DNA of 64,000 nucleotides from Haladaptatus paucihalophilus DX253 (GCF_000376445.1 NZ_AQXI01000001.1:1086962-1150961); one strand, 5' to 3'; shown: positions 17,545 to 27,150, counted from the first letter of the stretch. Notes: generated by a model not told the origin, from the sequence alone. Numbers and translations are program-made.

Positions 17545-17820
17545 CTAGAAGCGCTCCTCACAGAGCCGACAGACGTCCCTGCTGGCGAAATTACGGGCGT
17601 CACAGTTCGGACAGATGATGTAGTGATACGACTGGGGACTCGACTCGCGCGCCGACCGTTTCCCCCGACTCTCTTGGAGCGACATTCCCATCCCGGCGAG
17701 CATGAACGTCCCACCCATGGCGACCCACACGGACGGACCGCGGGCGAACACGAGCGGTGCCACCGGAACGACGATGATGGCGACACCGATGAGGAAAAGC
17801 GTGGAGGGCCGTACGTGCAT
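17545..17820 (-). CDS. Two-span membrane protein with C-terminal zinc ribbon, 91 aa
   Basis: Start taken at MHVRPSTLFLIG. Two hydrophobic segments (TLFLIGVAIIVVPVAPLVF and VWVAMGGTFMLAGMGMSL) are followed by a basic linker and a C-terminal zinc ribbon, YIICPNCDARNFASRDVCRLCEERF (CxxC-x12-CxxC). An ATG nine codons upstream (17847) is possible. Haloarchaea have many such membrane-anchored ribbons, with unknown role. Confidence 0.7.
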   Translation of the reverse strand: MHVRPSTLFLIGVAIIVVPVAPLVFARGPSVWVAMGGTFMLAGMGMSLQESRGKRSARESSPQSYHYIICPNCDARNFASRDVCRLCEERF

Positions 17821-17964
17821 CTTGCGGAGATTACGACGACCGTGCAATAAGCCTTCAGATTACACTCCGCTGTGCCAAATATTGTCGTGAACCGCACGAT
17901 GACGGGGGGAGTTCACGTTCCGAAAACCGCTAGCGTAAAACGCCTCCGTCCGAAACCGCCACTG

Positions 17965-18870
17965 ATGACCGACACGGCGTGGTCGATTCCCGACATCGAC
18001 GCGGTGCGCGACGCCCTCGTTTCGTGGTACGAGTCCGACCATCGGACGTTCCCGTGGCGCGAGACGGACGACCCCTACGCCATCCTCGTCTCCGAGGTGA
18101 TGAGCCAACAGACGCAACTCGGCCGCGTGGTCACGGCGTGGGAGGCGTTCCTCGACCGCTGGCCGACCGCCGCCGACCTCGCGGACGCGGACCGCTCCGC
18201 TGTCGTGGGATTCTGGACGACCCACAGTTTGGGCTACAACAACCGCGCGAAGTATCTCCACGAGGCGGCGAACCAAGTCGTCTCCGAGTACGACGGCGCG
18301 TTCCCCGAGACGCCGGACGAACTCCAGAACTTGCAGGGCGTCGGACCGTATACCGCCAACGCCGTCGCCTCGTTCGCGTTCAACGACGGGGACGCCGTGG
18401 TCGATACCAACGTCAAGCGCGTCCTCTATCGGGCGTTCGACGTACCGGACGACGATGCCGCCTTCGAGGAGGCCGCGAGCGAACTCATGCCCGACGGGGA
18501 ATCGCGCGTCTGGAACAACGCCGTCATGGAACTCGGCGGGGTGGCGTGCGAGAAGACGCCCTCCTGTGACACCGCGGGCTGCCCGTGGCGCGAGTGGTGT
18601 CACGCCTACGAGACGGGCGACTTTACCGCCCCGGACGTCCCCACGCAACCCAAATTCGAAGGCTCGCGGCGACAGATGCGCGGCCGCGTCGTCTCGATTC
18701 TGAAGGAGTACGACGAACTCCCGCTCTCGAAACTCGGCCCCCGCGTCCGCATCGATTACGGCGGCGACTACGGCGAGGAGTGGCTCCGTGAGTTGTGTTC
18801 GGATTTGGCAGACGACGGGTTGGTTGAGGTGGAGGAGCAAGACGAGTGGGTCGCGCGACTCAGACGGTAG
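17965..18870 (+). CDS. mutY: A/G-specific adenine glycosylase
   Basis: MutY removes adenine mispaired with 8-oxoguanine. The product is 301 aa from ATG 17965. Catalytic Glu44 lies in LVSEVMSQQTQL, and Asp147 in the HhH-GPD motif VGPYTANAVASFAFNDGDAVVDTNVKRVL. The [4Fe-4S] ligands are Cys195, 201, 206 and 212 (CEKTPSCDTAGCPWREWC). The MutT-like C-terminal domain of bacterial MutY is reduced to a winged-helix-like end, as in haloarchaea. Upstream in-frame codons from 17872 are not conserved in style. Confidence 0.95.
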   Translation: MTDTAWSIPDIDAVRDALVSWYESDHRTFPWRETDDPYAILVSEVMSQQTQLGRVVTAWEAFLDRWPTAADLADADRSAVVGFWTTHSLGYNNRAKYLHEAANQVVSEYDGAFPETPDELQNLQGVGPYTANAVASFAFNDGDAVVDTNVKRVLYRAFDVPDDDAAFEEAASELMPDGESRVWNNAVMELGGVACEKTPSCDTAGCPWREWCHAYETGDFTAPDVPTQPKFEGSRRQMRGRVVSILKEYDELPLSKLGPRVRIDYGGDYGEEWLRELCSDLADDGLVEVEEQDEWVARLRR

Positions 18871-19657
18871 GGTCGCGCTTCTCGATGATTTCTCGGAGGA
18901 TAGACTCGGCGTCCCGAAACGTCGCTTCGTCCTCGAATTGCAACCGCTCCGGCGGGTCGTAGACCAGCGACATCGCGCTCATCAGCGCCCGTCCGACCGC
19001 CCCCGGAATCGGGTTCGGTTGCCACGTGAGCGAGAGCGTTCGTTCGTCCTCGTTCGCGCGCACTGTTTCGAGATTCGACAGGCCGTAGCAGCCGCGGGTC
19101 CGAAGGCGTCCGCCTTCCACGCAGAGGGACGTGCCGGAGATGGAATAGTTTCGACCATCGCCGGTCCACTCGACGCGCGTTTTCTCCGGCAGGACGCAAG
19201 CCCGGTGCTTCGCCAGCGCATCGTCCACCGCATCGACGAACGACTCGTCGGGCGCGTTCAGCCAGCAGAGCGAGTGGTGTGGCACGGCGAAAAAGAGCCA
19301 CTCGTCGTCGATGGTGAGCACCACGGTATGGAGGAAGAAGGCGCCGCTGTCGCCGTCTTCGAGCGACCACAGGTCGCGGAATTCGGCGCTGGCGTCCGGG
19401 AGGGAAGCGTGATACCACGCGCCCGGATGCTCGTCATCGACCCACGAGAGCGAGTCGCGCACCGCGTTCCACGTCGTTCGACAGCGCGGCGCGTCCGGGA
19501 GGTCCATCTCCAGTTCGTCGTGGTCGATGCCGACGTAGCCGTCGGTGGCGCGGTCGAGTGCGAGTTCGAAAATCGCACCCGCCGACCCGTGGAAGTCGGC
19601 AGCCGTCAGCGTGTGGGAGGGTTCGAAGGTCGTCGTGTCTGGGGGATTCGCGGCCAT
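18860..19657 (-). CDS. Uncharacterised acidic protein, 265 aa
   Basis: Starts MAANPPDTTTFEPSHTLTAAD and ends REIIEKRDPTV. It is soluble, rich in Asp/Glu and aromatic residues, with strands such as WLFFAVPHHSLCWLNAPD and SLTWQPNPIPGAVGRALMSAMSLVYD. Four scattered cysteines do not form a zinc motif. No recognised domain. It overlaps the 3' end of mutY by 11 bases in convergent orientation. Probably conserved only in Halobacteria. Confidence 0.65.
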   Translation of the reverse strand: MAANPPDTTTFEPSHTLTAADFHGSAGAIFELALDRATDGYVGIDHDELEMDLPDAPRCRTTWNAVRDSLSWVDDEHPGAWYHASLPDASAEFRDLWSLEDGDSGAFFLHTVVLTIDDEWLFFAVPHHSLCWLNAPDESFVDAVDDALAKHRACVLPEKTRVEWTGDGRNYSISGTSLCVEGGRLRTRGCYGLSNLETVRANEDERTLSLTWQPNPIPGAVGRALMSAMSLVYDPPERLQFEDEATFRDAESILREIIEKRDPTV

Positions 19658-19723
19658 CGTTCGGAACCTCGACACGGACGTTCGCCGACAACGTATTTCG
19701 CTCTGGCGCACCCATGTCATGGT

Positions 19724-20305
19724 ATGACGAACCAACCTCGGGTCGTGGCCATCTGCGGCAGTCTCAACGAGAAGAGCACCACCCGGGTCGCGCTGCAAAA
19801 CGCGCTCGTCGGGGTGGAATCGGAGGGCGGGACCGGCGAACTGCTCGACTTGCGCGAGTTCGACCTGCCGCTGTTCGACCCCTCGAACCGGGACGCTGGC
19901 GACGCCGCGGAACTGAAACGTCGCGTGCGCGAGGCGGACGCGGTCATCCTCGGGACGCCGGTGTACCACGGGTCGTACTCCTCGCCGCTGAAGACCGCGC
20001 TCGATTACTGCGGGTTCGACGAGTTCGAGGGGAAAACGGTCGGCTTGCTCGCGGTGGCTGGCGGACGATTTCCCATCACGGCGATGGACCACCTCCGGTC
20101 GGTCTGTCGGGCGCTGGACGCGTGGGTGCTCCCCTACGAGGCCGCGATACCGCGCTCGCACAGCGCGGTGGTGAACGGCGCGTTCACCGACGCGGAGTTG
20201 GAAAGCCGGGTCGTCGCGCTCGGGCGACAGATCGTCCTGTACGCGAACATCGAACCCTGCCCGGAGAGTTTCGAGAGCGGGGAAAATATCGGCGCGGTCG
20301 ATTGA
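19724..20305 (+). CDS. NADPH-dependent FMN reductase family protein
   Basis: 193 aa. The flavodoxin-like fold is clear: the FMN phosphate loop is AICGSLNEKSTTRVAL, the second motif GTPVYHGSYSSPLKTALDY and the third VAGGRFPITAMDHLRSV. Such proteins reduce FMN or quinones using NAD(P)H. It starts 66 bases from the divergent 265-residue gene and is 41 bases upstream of tdk. Confidence 0.9.
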   Translation: MTNQPRVVAICGSLNEKSTTRVALQNALVGVESEGGTGELLDLREFDLPLFDPSNRDAGDAAELKRRVREADAVILGTPVYHGSYSSPLKTALDYCGFDEFEGKTVGLLAVAGGRFPITAMDHLRSVCRALDAWVLPYEAAIPRSHSAVVNGAFTDAELESRVVALGRQIVLYANIEPCPESFESGENIGAVD

Positions 20306-20346
20306 ATGAGCAATCCTTTTGCCGTCGGATTGAGCGCCATTCGAGC

Positions 20347-20934
20347 ATGCACAAAATCACGAACAGCGGGTGGGTCGAGGTCATCACCGGCTGTATGTTC
20401 TCCGGGAAGACGGAGGAGCTACTTCGGCGGCTTCGTCGCGCCGAAATCGCGGGGCAAGAGGTGGCGGTGTTCAAGCCCGCGCTGGACGACCGCTACGGCG
20501 AGGATACCGTCGGCTCGCACGACGGCAGTTCGTGGGAAGCGACCGTCGTCGAACCGGACGACGACGGCGTGTGGTCGATTCCCGACGGGTTGAACGGCGA
20601 ACAGGTCGTCGCCATCGACGAGGCCAACTTCTTCTCCGAGGAACTCGTCTCGGTCTGTGAATTTCTCGCGGAGGACGGGCGACGCGTCGTCGTCAGCGGG
20701 ACCGACCAGACGTTCCGCGGCGAACCGTTCGACCCGGTTCCGCAACTCATCGCGCTGGCGGAGTACGTCGAGAAACTACAGGCAATCTGTGCGACGTGCG
20801 GCGAACCCGCGACGCGAAATCAGCGTCTCATCGACGGCGAACCGGCGCACGTGGACGACCCGACGATTCTGGTCGGGGCACAGGAGTCCTACGAAGCGCG
20901 GTGTCGGAACTGTCATACCCTTCGGAGCGAGTAG
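20347..20934 (+). CDS. tdk: Thymidine kinase
   Basis: 195 aa type II thymidine kinase, salvaging thymidine to dTMP. Walker A is GCMFSGKT (residues 15-22), the catalytic/Walker B segment VVAIDEANFF (Asp91, Glu92) and the lasso/substrate region GTDQTFRGEPF. The structural zinc is held by Cys148, Cys151, Cys186 and Cys189 (CATC ... CRNC). It ends 8 bases before the Yip1-like gene. Confidence 0.96.
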   Translation: MHKITNSGWVEVITGCMFSGKTEELLRRLRRAEIAGQEVAVFKPALDDRYGEDTVGSHDGSSWEATVVEPDDDGVWSIPDGLNGEQVVAIDEANFFSEELVSVCEFLAEDGRRVVVSGTDQTFRGEPFDPVPQLIALAEYVEKLQAICATCGEPATRNQRLIDGEPAHVDDPTILVGAQESYEARCRNCHTLRSE

Positions 20935-20942
20935 AGGGAACC

Positions 20943-21554
20943 GTGACGCAGTGGGTCGAAAATCCGACCGGTGGACGCGACCGCGGACCGCAGGCTATCG
21001 TCCGCGCGTGGATAGAGGTTCTCGTGCGGCCGCGCCGCTTTTTCCGAACCGGCGTCGCGCCGGGCGACCAAGCCCCGGGAATGGTGTTCGGCGTCCTCGT
21101 AACGCTGATAGAGGTCGCAACGCGGATGGCGACCGGCGACTTGACAGTCGGCACCATCGCGGGAGGACCGCTCCTCACGAAACTCCTCGCGCTGGCGTTG
21201 GTCGGATTGTTCATCGCGCCCGCCGTCCTCCACCTGACGGCGGCGTTACAGACGGTCATCCTGATGCTGCTCGTTCCCGAACGCGGCGGCATCAGTGAGA
21301 CGGTACAGGTCCTCGGGTACGCGGTCGCACCCTGCCTGTTGGCCGGACTTCCCATCCCGGAGCTACGTGCAGCCTGTACGGTCTACGGGGCCGTCCTGCT
21401 CGTCATCGGGATGCGCGAAGTTCACAACACGTCCTACCTCCGCGCAGCGGTCGTGGGCGCGCTCCCGGCCGCAGTCGTGTTCGGCTACGGTTTCGGCGGG
21501 TTCCGCGCCCTCGTGGTCGCGGTTCCCGGATTGGCGAGCGCCGTCCCGTGGTAA
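20943..21554 (+). CDS. Yip1-domain membrane protein
   Basis: 203 aa from a GTG at 20943, directly after tdk. The start VTQWVENPTGGRDRGPQAIV and the motif VRAWIEVLVRPRRFFRTGVAPGDQAPGMVFGVLV are typical of haloarchaeal Yip1 proteins, followed by four to five membrane spans. The spacing suggests an operon with tdk. Its role in archaea is not known. Confidence 0.85.
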   Translation: MTQWVENPTGGRDRGPQAIVRAWIEVLVRPRRFFRTGVAPGDQAPGMVFGVLVTLIEVATRMATGDLTVGTIAGGPLLTKLLALALVGLFIAPAVLHLTAALQTVILMLLVPERGGISETVQVLGYAVAPCLLAGLPIPELRAACTVYGAVLLVIGMREVHNTSYLRAAVVGALPAAVVFGYGFGGFRALVVAVPGLASAVPW

Positions 21555-21581
21555 TTAAGGGACGGAAGCCGTATCGACGGT

Positions 21582-21845
21582 ATGCTCAACCTACGGCTGG
21601 ACGATTTTATGGTCGAACTGAAGGACGGTTCGCTGAAGAACGTCGGTCCGACGAACAAGAAAGCGACGGCGAAGCTGTTCGACGTGGAATCGGCGGAAGC
21701 ACGGGAGTTCGGCGACAAGCGCGTGAAACTGGTGTTCGAGGACGAGGACGGCAACGAGGTGCAAGTCTCGCTGTTTCCCGAGGACGTTAGAAAGATAGCG
21801 GCGGACATCGAGCGACTGGAAGACGACAGCCCCGTCTTCGAATAG
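21582..21845 (+). CDS. Small acidic protein, 87 aa
   Basis: MLNLRLDDFMVELKDGSLKN ... ends ERLEDDSPVFE. A compact beta-rich N-terminal half and a C-terminal helix PEDVRKIAADIERLED; no cysteines or membrane span. GC-rich third positions and a 27-base gap after the Yip1 gene support expression with it. Family unrecognised, though the sequence looks conserved. Confidence 0.65.
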   Translation: MLNLRLDDFMVELKDGSLKNVGPTNKKATAKLFDVESAEAREFGDKRVKLVFEDEDGNEVQVSLFPEDVRKIAADIERLEDDSPVFE

Positions 21846-21954
21846 CGACGGAACGGACGGCCATCCGACCGTCCGGCTCATCGTGTACTATCTTTTCGGC
21901 TCGTTAGGGGACAAATAATAATATCGTGGTAGATAGTAGCATGGTGCGACTCAC

Positions 21955-22197
21955 ATGTCCATGATTACCGATTCGAACGACGTGGACGGCGACGAGACGC
22001 ATCTCTCGTCCCCCCACTCGTTCGTCTCCTCGATACGCTTTATCGGCTTCTGGGCGGCGGTCATGCTGCCGTTCCTCTACGTGCCGCTCCTCGTCAATGG
22101 GCTCGACACAGTCGGTCAACAACAGACGTTTTTCCTGCTGCTGCTGTTGAACGTGGTGGCGCTCGTCTTCGGCCACCGACACCGCGAACGGGACTGA
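21955..22197 (+). CDS. Two-span membrane protein, 80 aa
   Basis: A polar 25-residue start is followed by SIRFIGFWAAVMLPFLYVPLLVNG and QQQTFFLLLLLNVVALVFGHRH, two clear membrane helices, and a basic end. Nothing else identifies it. An AT-rich segment (AAATAATAATATCG, 21915-21928) just before it could hold its promoter. Confidence 0.6.
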   Translation: MSMITDSNDVDGDETHLSSPHSFVSSIRFIGFWAAVMLPFLYVPLLVNGLDTVGQQQTFFLLLLLNVVALVFGHRHRERD

Positions 22198-22263
22198 CGA
22201 ACCCGTAGGATGTTGTTGCATGGTAGCAATACACAGTGTCACGTGATTAGACGGAGTATAACT

Positions 22264-22458
22264 ATGGCTTTCATCGTCGAAGTCGTGGGCATGTCCCAGT
22301 CAGCCATGCGCATTGGTTGCCCGCACTGTGGCTCGGCAGCGAACGTGGACCTCGGCCGTCGAAGACGCGTCGAAGCGTCGTCCGACGACGACCAGTTGAA
22401 GGGGAAACTCGTTCACTGTCATCACTGCGGCGACGACTTTTCGTTCTATTACTACTAA
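22264..22458 (+). CDS. Small zinc-ribbon protein, 64 aa
   Basis: Two CxxC pairs, IGCPHCGS and VHCHHCGD, separated by an acidic/basic linker form a single zinc ribbon. The ATG at 22264 has a GGAG at 22253-22256 seven bases upstream, which is why I prefer it to the in-frame ATGs at 22210 and 22291. The C-terminus FSFYYY is aromatic. Function unknown; such ribbons often join protein complexes. Confidence 0.6.
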   Translation: MAFIVEVVGMSQSAMRIGCPHCGSAANVDLGRRRRVEASSDDDQLKGKLVHCHHCGDDFSFYYY

Positions 22459-22729
22459 GCCGACAGGTGGCGCACGGTCGGTCGCGTCGCGTTCGGCGTT
22501 CCAAACAGTATGAATAATAATTTCGAACAACGAACGGCTCCATCCGTTACAGTACGTTCGTTCTCGAATCCACAAGTTGATTTTATATTTAAAAATATTG
22601 TTTGAATAATGTTTCTTCAACCAGCCCATTGCACGGACCTCCGGGTCGGTCGGCCCGGCGTGACGGGCCGAGAACGGCGTCGGGAATTCGACAACCGTTT
22701 TAGGCCGGGACTATTCTTTGCCAGTATAA

Positions 22730-24826
22730 ATGGGTAACTGCGTCATTTGCGGGACGCCTGCTGACGGCCCGATTTGTTCGAGCCACGAGCAGGACGTTCT
22801 CTTTGAATTCGAAGGTAGCAGCCCGGAACAGCTCACCTCGGGACGATTTTACAAAGGTACCGTAGACGGCTTCGCCGATTTCGGCGTCTTCATCGACATC
22901 GGAAACCACGTAACCGGATTGCTTCACAAGAGCGAGCTCGACCGCAGACTGGAGAGTCTGGATTGGGACCAAGGCGACACCGTGTACGTGGAGGTCATCG
23001 GCGTGCGCGACAACGGCAACGTCGACCTCAGCTGGTCGATCCGCCAATCGGAACGCGAGTTCCGCGGCAAACTCATCCAAGACGGGACCGACGTTCACCT
23101 CCCGAACGAGGACGCGGGCGACGACGCGGAGCGAACCGAAGACTCGTCCGCCGCTGACGAATCCGACTCCGAGTCGAAATCCGAGTCGAAATCCGAATCG
23201 AACGCCGAACCGAAATCCGAACCCACGCCCGAACGCTCGTCGGACCCGTCGGCGACGACCGACGGCTCCGGGAACGCGGTCGGAAGCGCCACGGTGTCCT
23301 CCCAGATGGAGGTTCCCGAACGCGTCGCCATCGAAACGCTGGGCGACCGCGTTGGCGACCGCGTTCGAATCGAAGGCGAAATCGTCAGCACGAGCCAGAC
23401 GAGCGGCCCGACGGTGTTCGAACTCCGCGACGAGACCGCCGTCGTCGACTGTGCCGCCTTCAAGGAGGCTGGCGTTCGCGCCTACCCCGAAGTCGATACG
23501 GGCGACATCGCCCGACTGACCGGCGAGGTCGAACTCCGGAACAACGAACTCCAAGTCGAGACGGAACAGCTCGACGCGCTCACCGAGGACGAGAAAGCCA
23601 CCGTCGAAGGCCGACTGGCGAAGGCGCTCGAAGACGAAGCCCGCCCGGCCGACGTCGAACCGCTCGCCGACGACGCCGCGGTCGAGGCGATTCACGAGGA
23701 CATCCGCGACGCCGCAAGTACGATTCGCCGCGCGGTCATCGAGTCCCGCCCCGTCATCGTCCGGCACAACGCGAGTGCGGAAGGCTACGTCGCCGGTGCG
23801 GCCATCGAACGCGCCGTCCTCCCGCTCGTGCGCGACGAACACGCACGAAGCGACGCCCAGTACCACTACTTCGACCGCCGACCGCTCGAAGACGGGTTCT
23901 ACGACATGCAGGACGCGACGAAGGACGCGACCATGATGCTCGACAACCGCGAGCGCCACGACGAGAAACTCCCCCTCTTCGTCCTCGTGGACGCCGGAAG
24001 CACCGTCGAATCGAGCGACGGACTCTCGCTCCTCGACATCTACGGCGCGCCCCACGTCGTCATCGACACACACTACCCGGACGACGACGTCGCCGAAACC
24101 GCGGATAGCGTCGTCAATCCGTACCTCGGTGAGTCGGGCGACAGCGTAACGGCGGGCGTCCTCGGTGCGAACGTCGCGGCCTACGTCAACGACGAGGTGC
24201 GCGACGACGTGTCCCACCTCCCGGCGGTCAGCTACTGGGAGGACACCCCGAGCGAGTACGTCGAACTCGCGACGGACGCGGGCTACGACGAGGCCCACGT
24301 CACCGCGCTCCGCGAGGCGGTCGCGCTGGAAGCCTACTACCAGTCCTACGAGGACAAACGCGAACTCATCACCGACCTCCTCTTCGAGCACGCGAAGCGC
24401 GACCTCGCCGAACACGTCAGCGAGCAGTTCCGCAAGAAGCTCGAAAACGAACTCGACACCGCGGAGCCGAACCTCACGGTCCGCGGCGCGAACGGCGTCA
24501 CCTTCACCGTCCTCGACACGGACGCCTACACCCACCGCTTCGACTTCCCGTCGTCGTCGGTCCTCCTCGACGCGCTCCACCGCCGCGACATGACCGGCCA
24601 GCCCGGCAGCCAGAACGTCACCCTCGGACTGGCGGACGACGAAGTTCACATCCGAAGCGACGGTGCCATCAACGTCCGCGACATCGCGGATTCGGTGCGC
24701 GACCGCGCGCCGGAAGCCGGAATCGTCCCCGTCGGCACCCGCGACGGCAAGTTCGAATTCCTCCGCGGCGAGCGCGATGAGGCGCTCGATGCGGTCATCG
24801 AAGCCGTCAGTGCAGAGCTGAACTAA
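22730..24826 (+). CDS. Zinc finger-S1-OB-DHH protein, RecJ/Cdc45-like with degenerate active site
   Basis: 698 aa. Order: zinc-binding start (C4-x2-C7-x8-C16-x2-H19), S1 domain (about 34-108, GRFYKGTVDGFADFGVFIDIG), an acidic linker rich in SE/SK repeats (about 125-185), an OB-fold (about 200-285), then a DHH-type phosphoesterase region (about 320-690). The catalytic motifs are altered. Motif I reads RHNASAEGY (His346 without the usual aspartates) and the DHH triad reads DTH (446-448). This suggests a nuclease-dead RecJ-like or Cdc45-like scaffold rather than an exonuclease. It has its own promoter region upstream (22459-22729, AT-rich). Confidence 0.82.
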   Translation: MGNCVICGTPADGPICSSHEQDVLFEFEGSSPEQLTSGRFYKGTVDGFADFGVFIDIGNHVTGLLHKSELDRRLESLDWDQGDTVYVEVIGVRDNGNVDLSWSIRQSEREFRGKLIQDGTDVHLPNEDAGDDAERTEDSSAADESDSESKSESKSESNAEPKSEPTPERSSDPSATTDGSGNAVGSATVSSQMEVPERVAIETLGDRVGDRVRIEGEIVSTSQTSGPTVFELRDETAVVDCAAFKEAGVRAYPEVDTGDIARLTGEVELRNNELQVETEQLDALTEDEKATVEGRLAKALEDEARPADVEPLADDAAVEAIHEDIRDAASTIRRAVIESRPVIVRHNASAEGYVAGAAIERAVLPLVRDEHARSDAQYHYFDRRPLEDGFYDMQDATKDATMMLDNRERHDEKLPLFVLVDAGSTVESSDGLSLLDIYGAPHVVIDTHYPDDDVAETADSVVNPYLGESGDSVTAGVLGANVAAYVNDEVRDDVSHLPAVSYWEDTPSEYVELATDAGYDEAHVTALREAVALEAYYQSYEDKRELITDLLFEHAKRDLAEHVSEQFRKKLENELDTAEPNLTVRGANGVTFTVLDTDAYTHRFDFPSSSVLLDALHRRDMTGQPGSQNVTLGLADDEVHIRSDGAINVRDIADSVRDRAPEAGIVPVGTRDGKFEFLRGERDEALDAVIEAVSAELN

Positions 24827-24969
24827 GGAACCGCCGGTTCGCGCGGACGTTCGTCTCTTCATCTTTCTCTTTCTGCCCTCACCTCCTCGATCACCACCGT
24901 TCCCTTCGTCCACCACGGAATCGGTCGTAGACGACACGCTTATCCGGCGGAATCGACGATTACGTAGCA

Positions 24970-26631
24970 ATGAGTACCGAGACGCCGGACGCCACGGAGA
25001 CGGAGGCGTTCGAGCAGGTTTGCGAGGAGCTGATAGACCGCATCCTCGCGGGCGACGTGGAGCGCGACGACGTGGAGAGCGCCAAACTCGACGCCTGTTC
25101 GGAGTACTCGTCGCCGAAAGTGCCGAAGAACTCCGAGATTCTCGATCACGCGCCGGACGAGCGCCGCGAGGAACTGGAAGCCGTGTTGCGGCGCAAACCC
25201 GTCAGAACCGCGTCGGGCGTCTCACCCATCGCCATCATGACCAGCCCCGAGCAGTGCCCGCACGGGAAATGTCTCTACTGTCCCGGCGGTCCGTCCTCGG
25301 AGTTCTCCTCCTCCCAGAGCTACACCGGTCACGAACCCGCGGCGGCGCGAGGCGTGCAAAACGATTACGATCCGTACGGGCAGGTCACGCTCCGCTTGGA
25401 ACAACTGCGACAGATCGGTCACCCCGTCGATAAGGTCGAACTCATCCTGATGGGCGGGACGATGACCGCCCGGAGCCACGACTATCAGGAGTGGTTCGTC
25501 AAGCGCGCGCTGGAGGCGATGAACGACTACGACGTAGACAAGGAACCCGAACCGGCGGAGGGGGAAAGCTTCGCCCAGAATCCCGACGAGTACGAGTTCA
25601 AATATCTGGAGGACGTCATCGCGGAGAACGAGACGGGCGACATCCGCAACATCGGGACGACGTTCGAGACGAAGCCGGACTGGTGTGACCCCGAGCAGAT
25701 AAACCGGATGCTCGAGTTGGGCGGGACGAAGGTCGAAGTCGGCGTCCAGACCACCTTCGAGCGCATCAACCGCGAGATGCACCGCGGCCACGGCGCACAA
25801 GCGTCCATCGAAGCCAATCAGCGCCTCCGAGACTCGGCGTTCAAGGTCGGCTTCCACATGATGCCCGGCCAACCCGGCATGTCGAAGGAGATGTGCGTCG
25901 AGGACTTCCGTCGAATCTTCGAGGACGAGAAGTGGAAGCCGGACTACCTCAAAATCTATCCCACGCTGGTCGTCCGCGGCACCGCGACCTACGACTGGTG
26001 GTACAAGGGCGAGTACGAACCGCTCCGCAACGAGGAGGCCGCGGAACTCGTCGCGGAAATCAAGTCGATGATTCCGAAGTACGTCCGCCTCCAGCGCGTC
26101 CAACGCGACATCCCGGCGGACTTCATCGACGGCGGCGTGTGGAAGTCCAACCTCCGACAACTCGCCCGCCAGCGGATGGAAGAACACGGCTGGACGTGCG
26201 ACTGCATCCGCTGCCGCGAGGTCGGCATGAACGACGAAGAACCCGAGAACGTCGAACTCGACGTGATGACCTACGAGGCCGCGGGCGGCACGGAGCACTT
26301 CATCAGCTTCGAAGATTTTGACAAGAATCTCCTGCTCGGCTTCTGTCGCCTTCGCTTCCCCGGCGACCCGGTACGCCGCGAACTCGACAACGCCGCCGTC
26401 GTCCGCGAACTTCACGTCTACGGCAGCGAGGTCGGCGTCGGCGCGGCGAGCGAGGAAACCCAGCACCAACACCGCGGCTACGGGCGGAAGCTGATGGCAA
26501 AGGCCGAGGAAATCGCCGCCGACGCGGGCTACGACAAGGTGAGCGTCATCTCCGGCATCGGCGCGCGGGAGTACTACCGGAACAAGTTGGGCTACCACCA
26601 GGACGGCCCGTACGTCAGCAAGCAGGTGTAG
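24970..26631 (+). CDS. elp3: Archaeal Elp3, tRNA U34 carboxymethyltransferase
   Basis: 553 aa radical-SAM/GNAT enzyme that makes cm5U at the tRNA wobble position. The cluster motif CPHGKCLYCPGGP sits at about residues 93-105 and the helical SAM core continues to about 400. The C-terminal GNAT domain (LRFPGDPVRRELDNAAVVRELHVYGSEV ... HRGYGRKLMAKAEEIA) provides acetyl-CoA. The length and domain order match archaeal Elp3, which works without the rest of the Elongator complex. Confidence 0.95.
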   Translation: MSTETPDATETEAFEQVCEELIDRILAGDVERDDVESAKLDACSEYSSPKVPKNSEILDHAPDERREELEAVLRRKPVRTASGVSPIAIMTSPEQCPHGKCLYCPGGPSSEFSSSQSYTGHEPAAARGVQNDYDPYGQVTLRLEQLRQIGHPVDKVELILMGGTMTARSHDYQEWFVKRALEAMNDYDVDKEPEPAEGESFAQNPDEYEFKYLEDVIAENETGDIRNIGTTFETKPDWCDPEQINRMLELGGTKVEVGVQTTFERINREMHRGHGAQASIEANQRLRDSAFKVGFHMMPGQPGMSKEMCVEDFRRIFEDEKWKPDYLKIYPTLVVRGTATYDWWYKGEYEPLRNEEAAELVAEIKSMIPKYVRLQRVQRDIPADFIDGGVWKSNLRQLARQRMEEHGWTCDCIRCREVGMNDEEPENVELDVMTYEAAGGTEHFISFEDFDKNLLLGFCRLRFPGDPVRRELDNAAVVRELHVYGSEVGVGAASEETQHQHRGYGRKLMAKAEEIAADAGYDKVSVISGIGAREYYRNKLGYHQDGPYVSKQV

Positions 26632-27067
26632 TCGCCCGGAACGAGACGCTTTGCGCCTCGCTGTCGTTTTCGATGCGTCAAAAATGGACCCTCGTCCAGC
26701 CACGTCGTTCGTCGGTGGCGACGACCGCCTAAAGAGCGGCGCGAGTTGCACAGATTTATAACCGAGAAGAAAAAAGGGATAAACGCCAGTATGCGACGCT
26801 TTTCTCGTCGTGTGTTGGCAACAACTGGGACTGTGCGCTTCGTCGCGTGGGAACTGGTCGGACCCACATTGGCTTCCGGAAGCCACCACCCACCCGTCTC
26901 GCCTCTCGCCGTCTTCCACCTTCGCAAGTCAAAACCGAAACGTCGTCTCCTATCGAAACACTATCTTCTTCGAGAGCGGTCTCGTTCCGCGTCGTAACTC
27001 GAACGTCAGCGACAGCGCTCGGTTTCGAAGAGAATCGGAAAATTGGGCTTGTTTATTCGTCCTTTGT

Positions 27068-27131
27068 GAAGACGAAAACTAACCGGGATGAGTCGAGCGG
27101 TGCGAGACGATTCCCCGTAGTTTTCGTCTTC
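27068..27131. repeat. Perfect 14-bp inverted repeat, extendable by a second stem
   Basis: GAAGACGAAAACTA (27068-27081) is exactly complementary to TAGTTTTCGTCTTC (27118-27131) across 36 bases. Inside, CGGG (27084-27087) can pair with CCCG (27114-27117). This may be a structured RNA or a transcript end; no gene overlaps it. Confidence 0.5.
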
Positions 27132-27150
27132 AGCGAGAACGAAAACGAAG

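Noticed and set aside
22651-22670. Hairpin CGGCCCG/CGGGCCG as a terminator before the DHH gene
   Set aside because: No U-rich tail on either strand and it lies far from a gene end; too weak to call.
22700-24970. 756-codon minus-strand ORF over the DHH gene
   Set aside because: Antisense shadow: valine/glutamate/arginine-rich without domains; the plus-strand protein has recognisable S1, OB and DHH parts.
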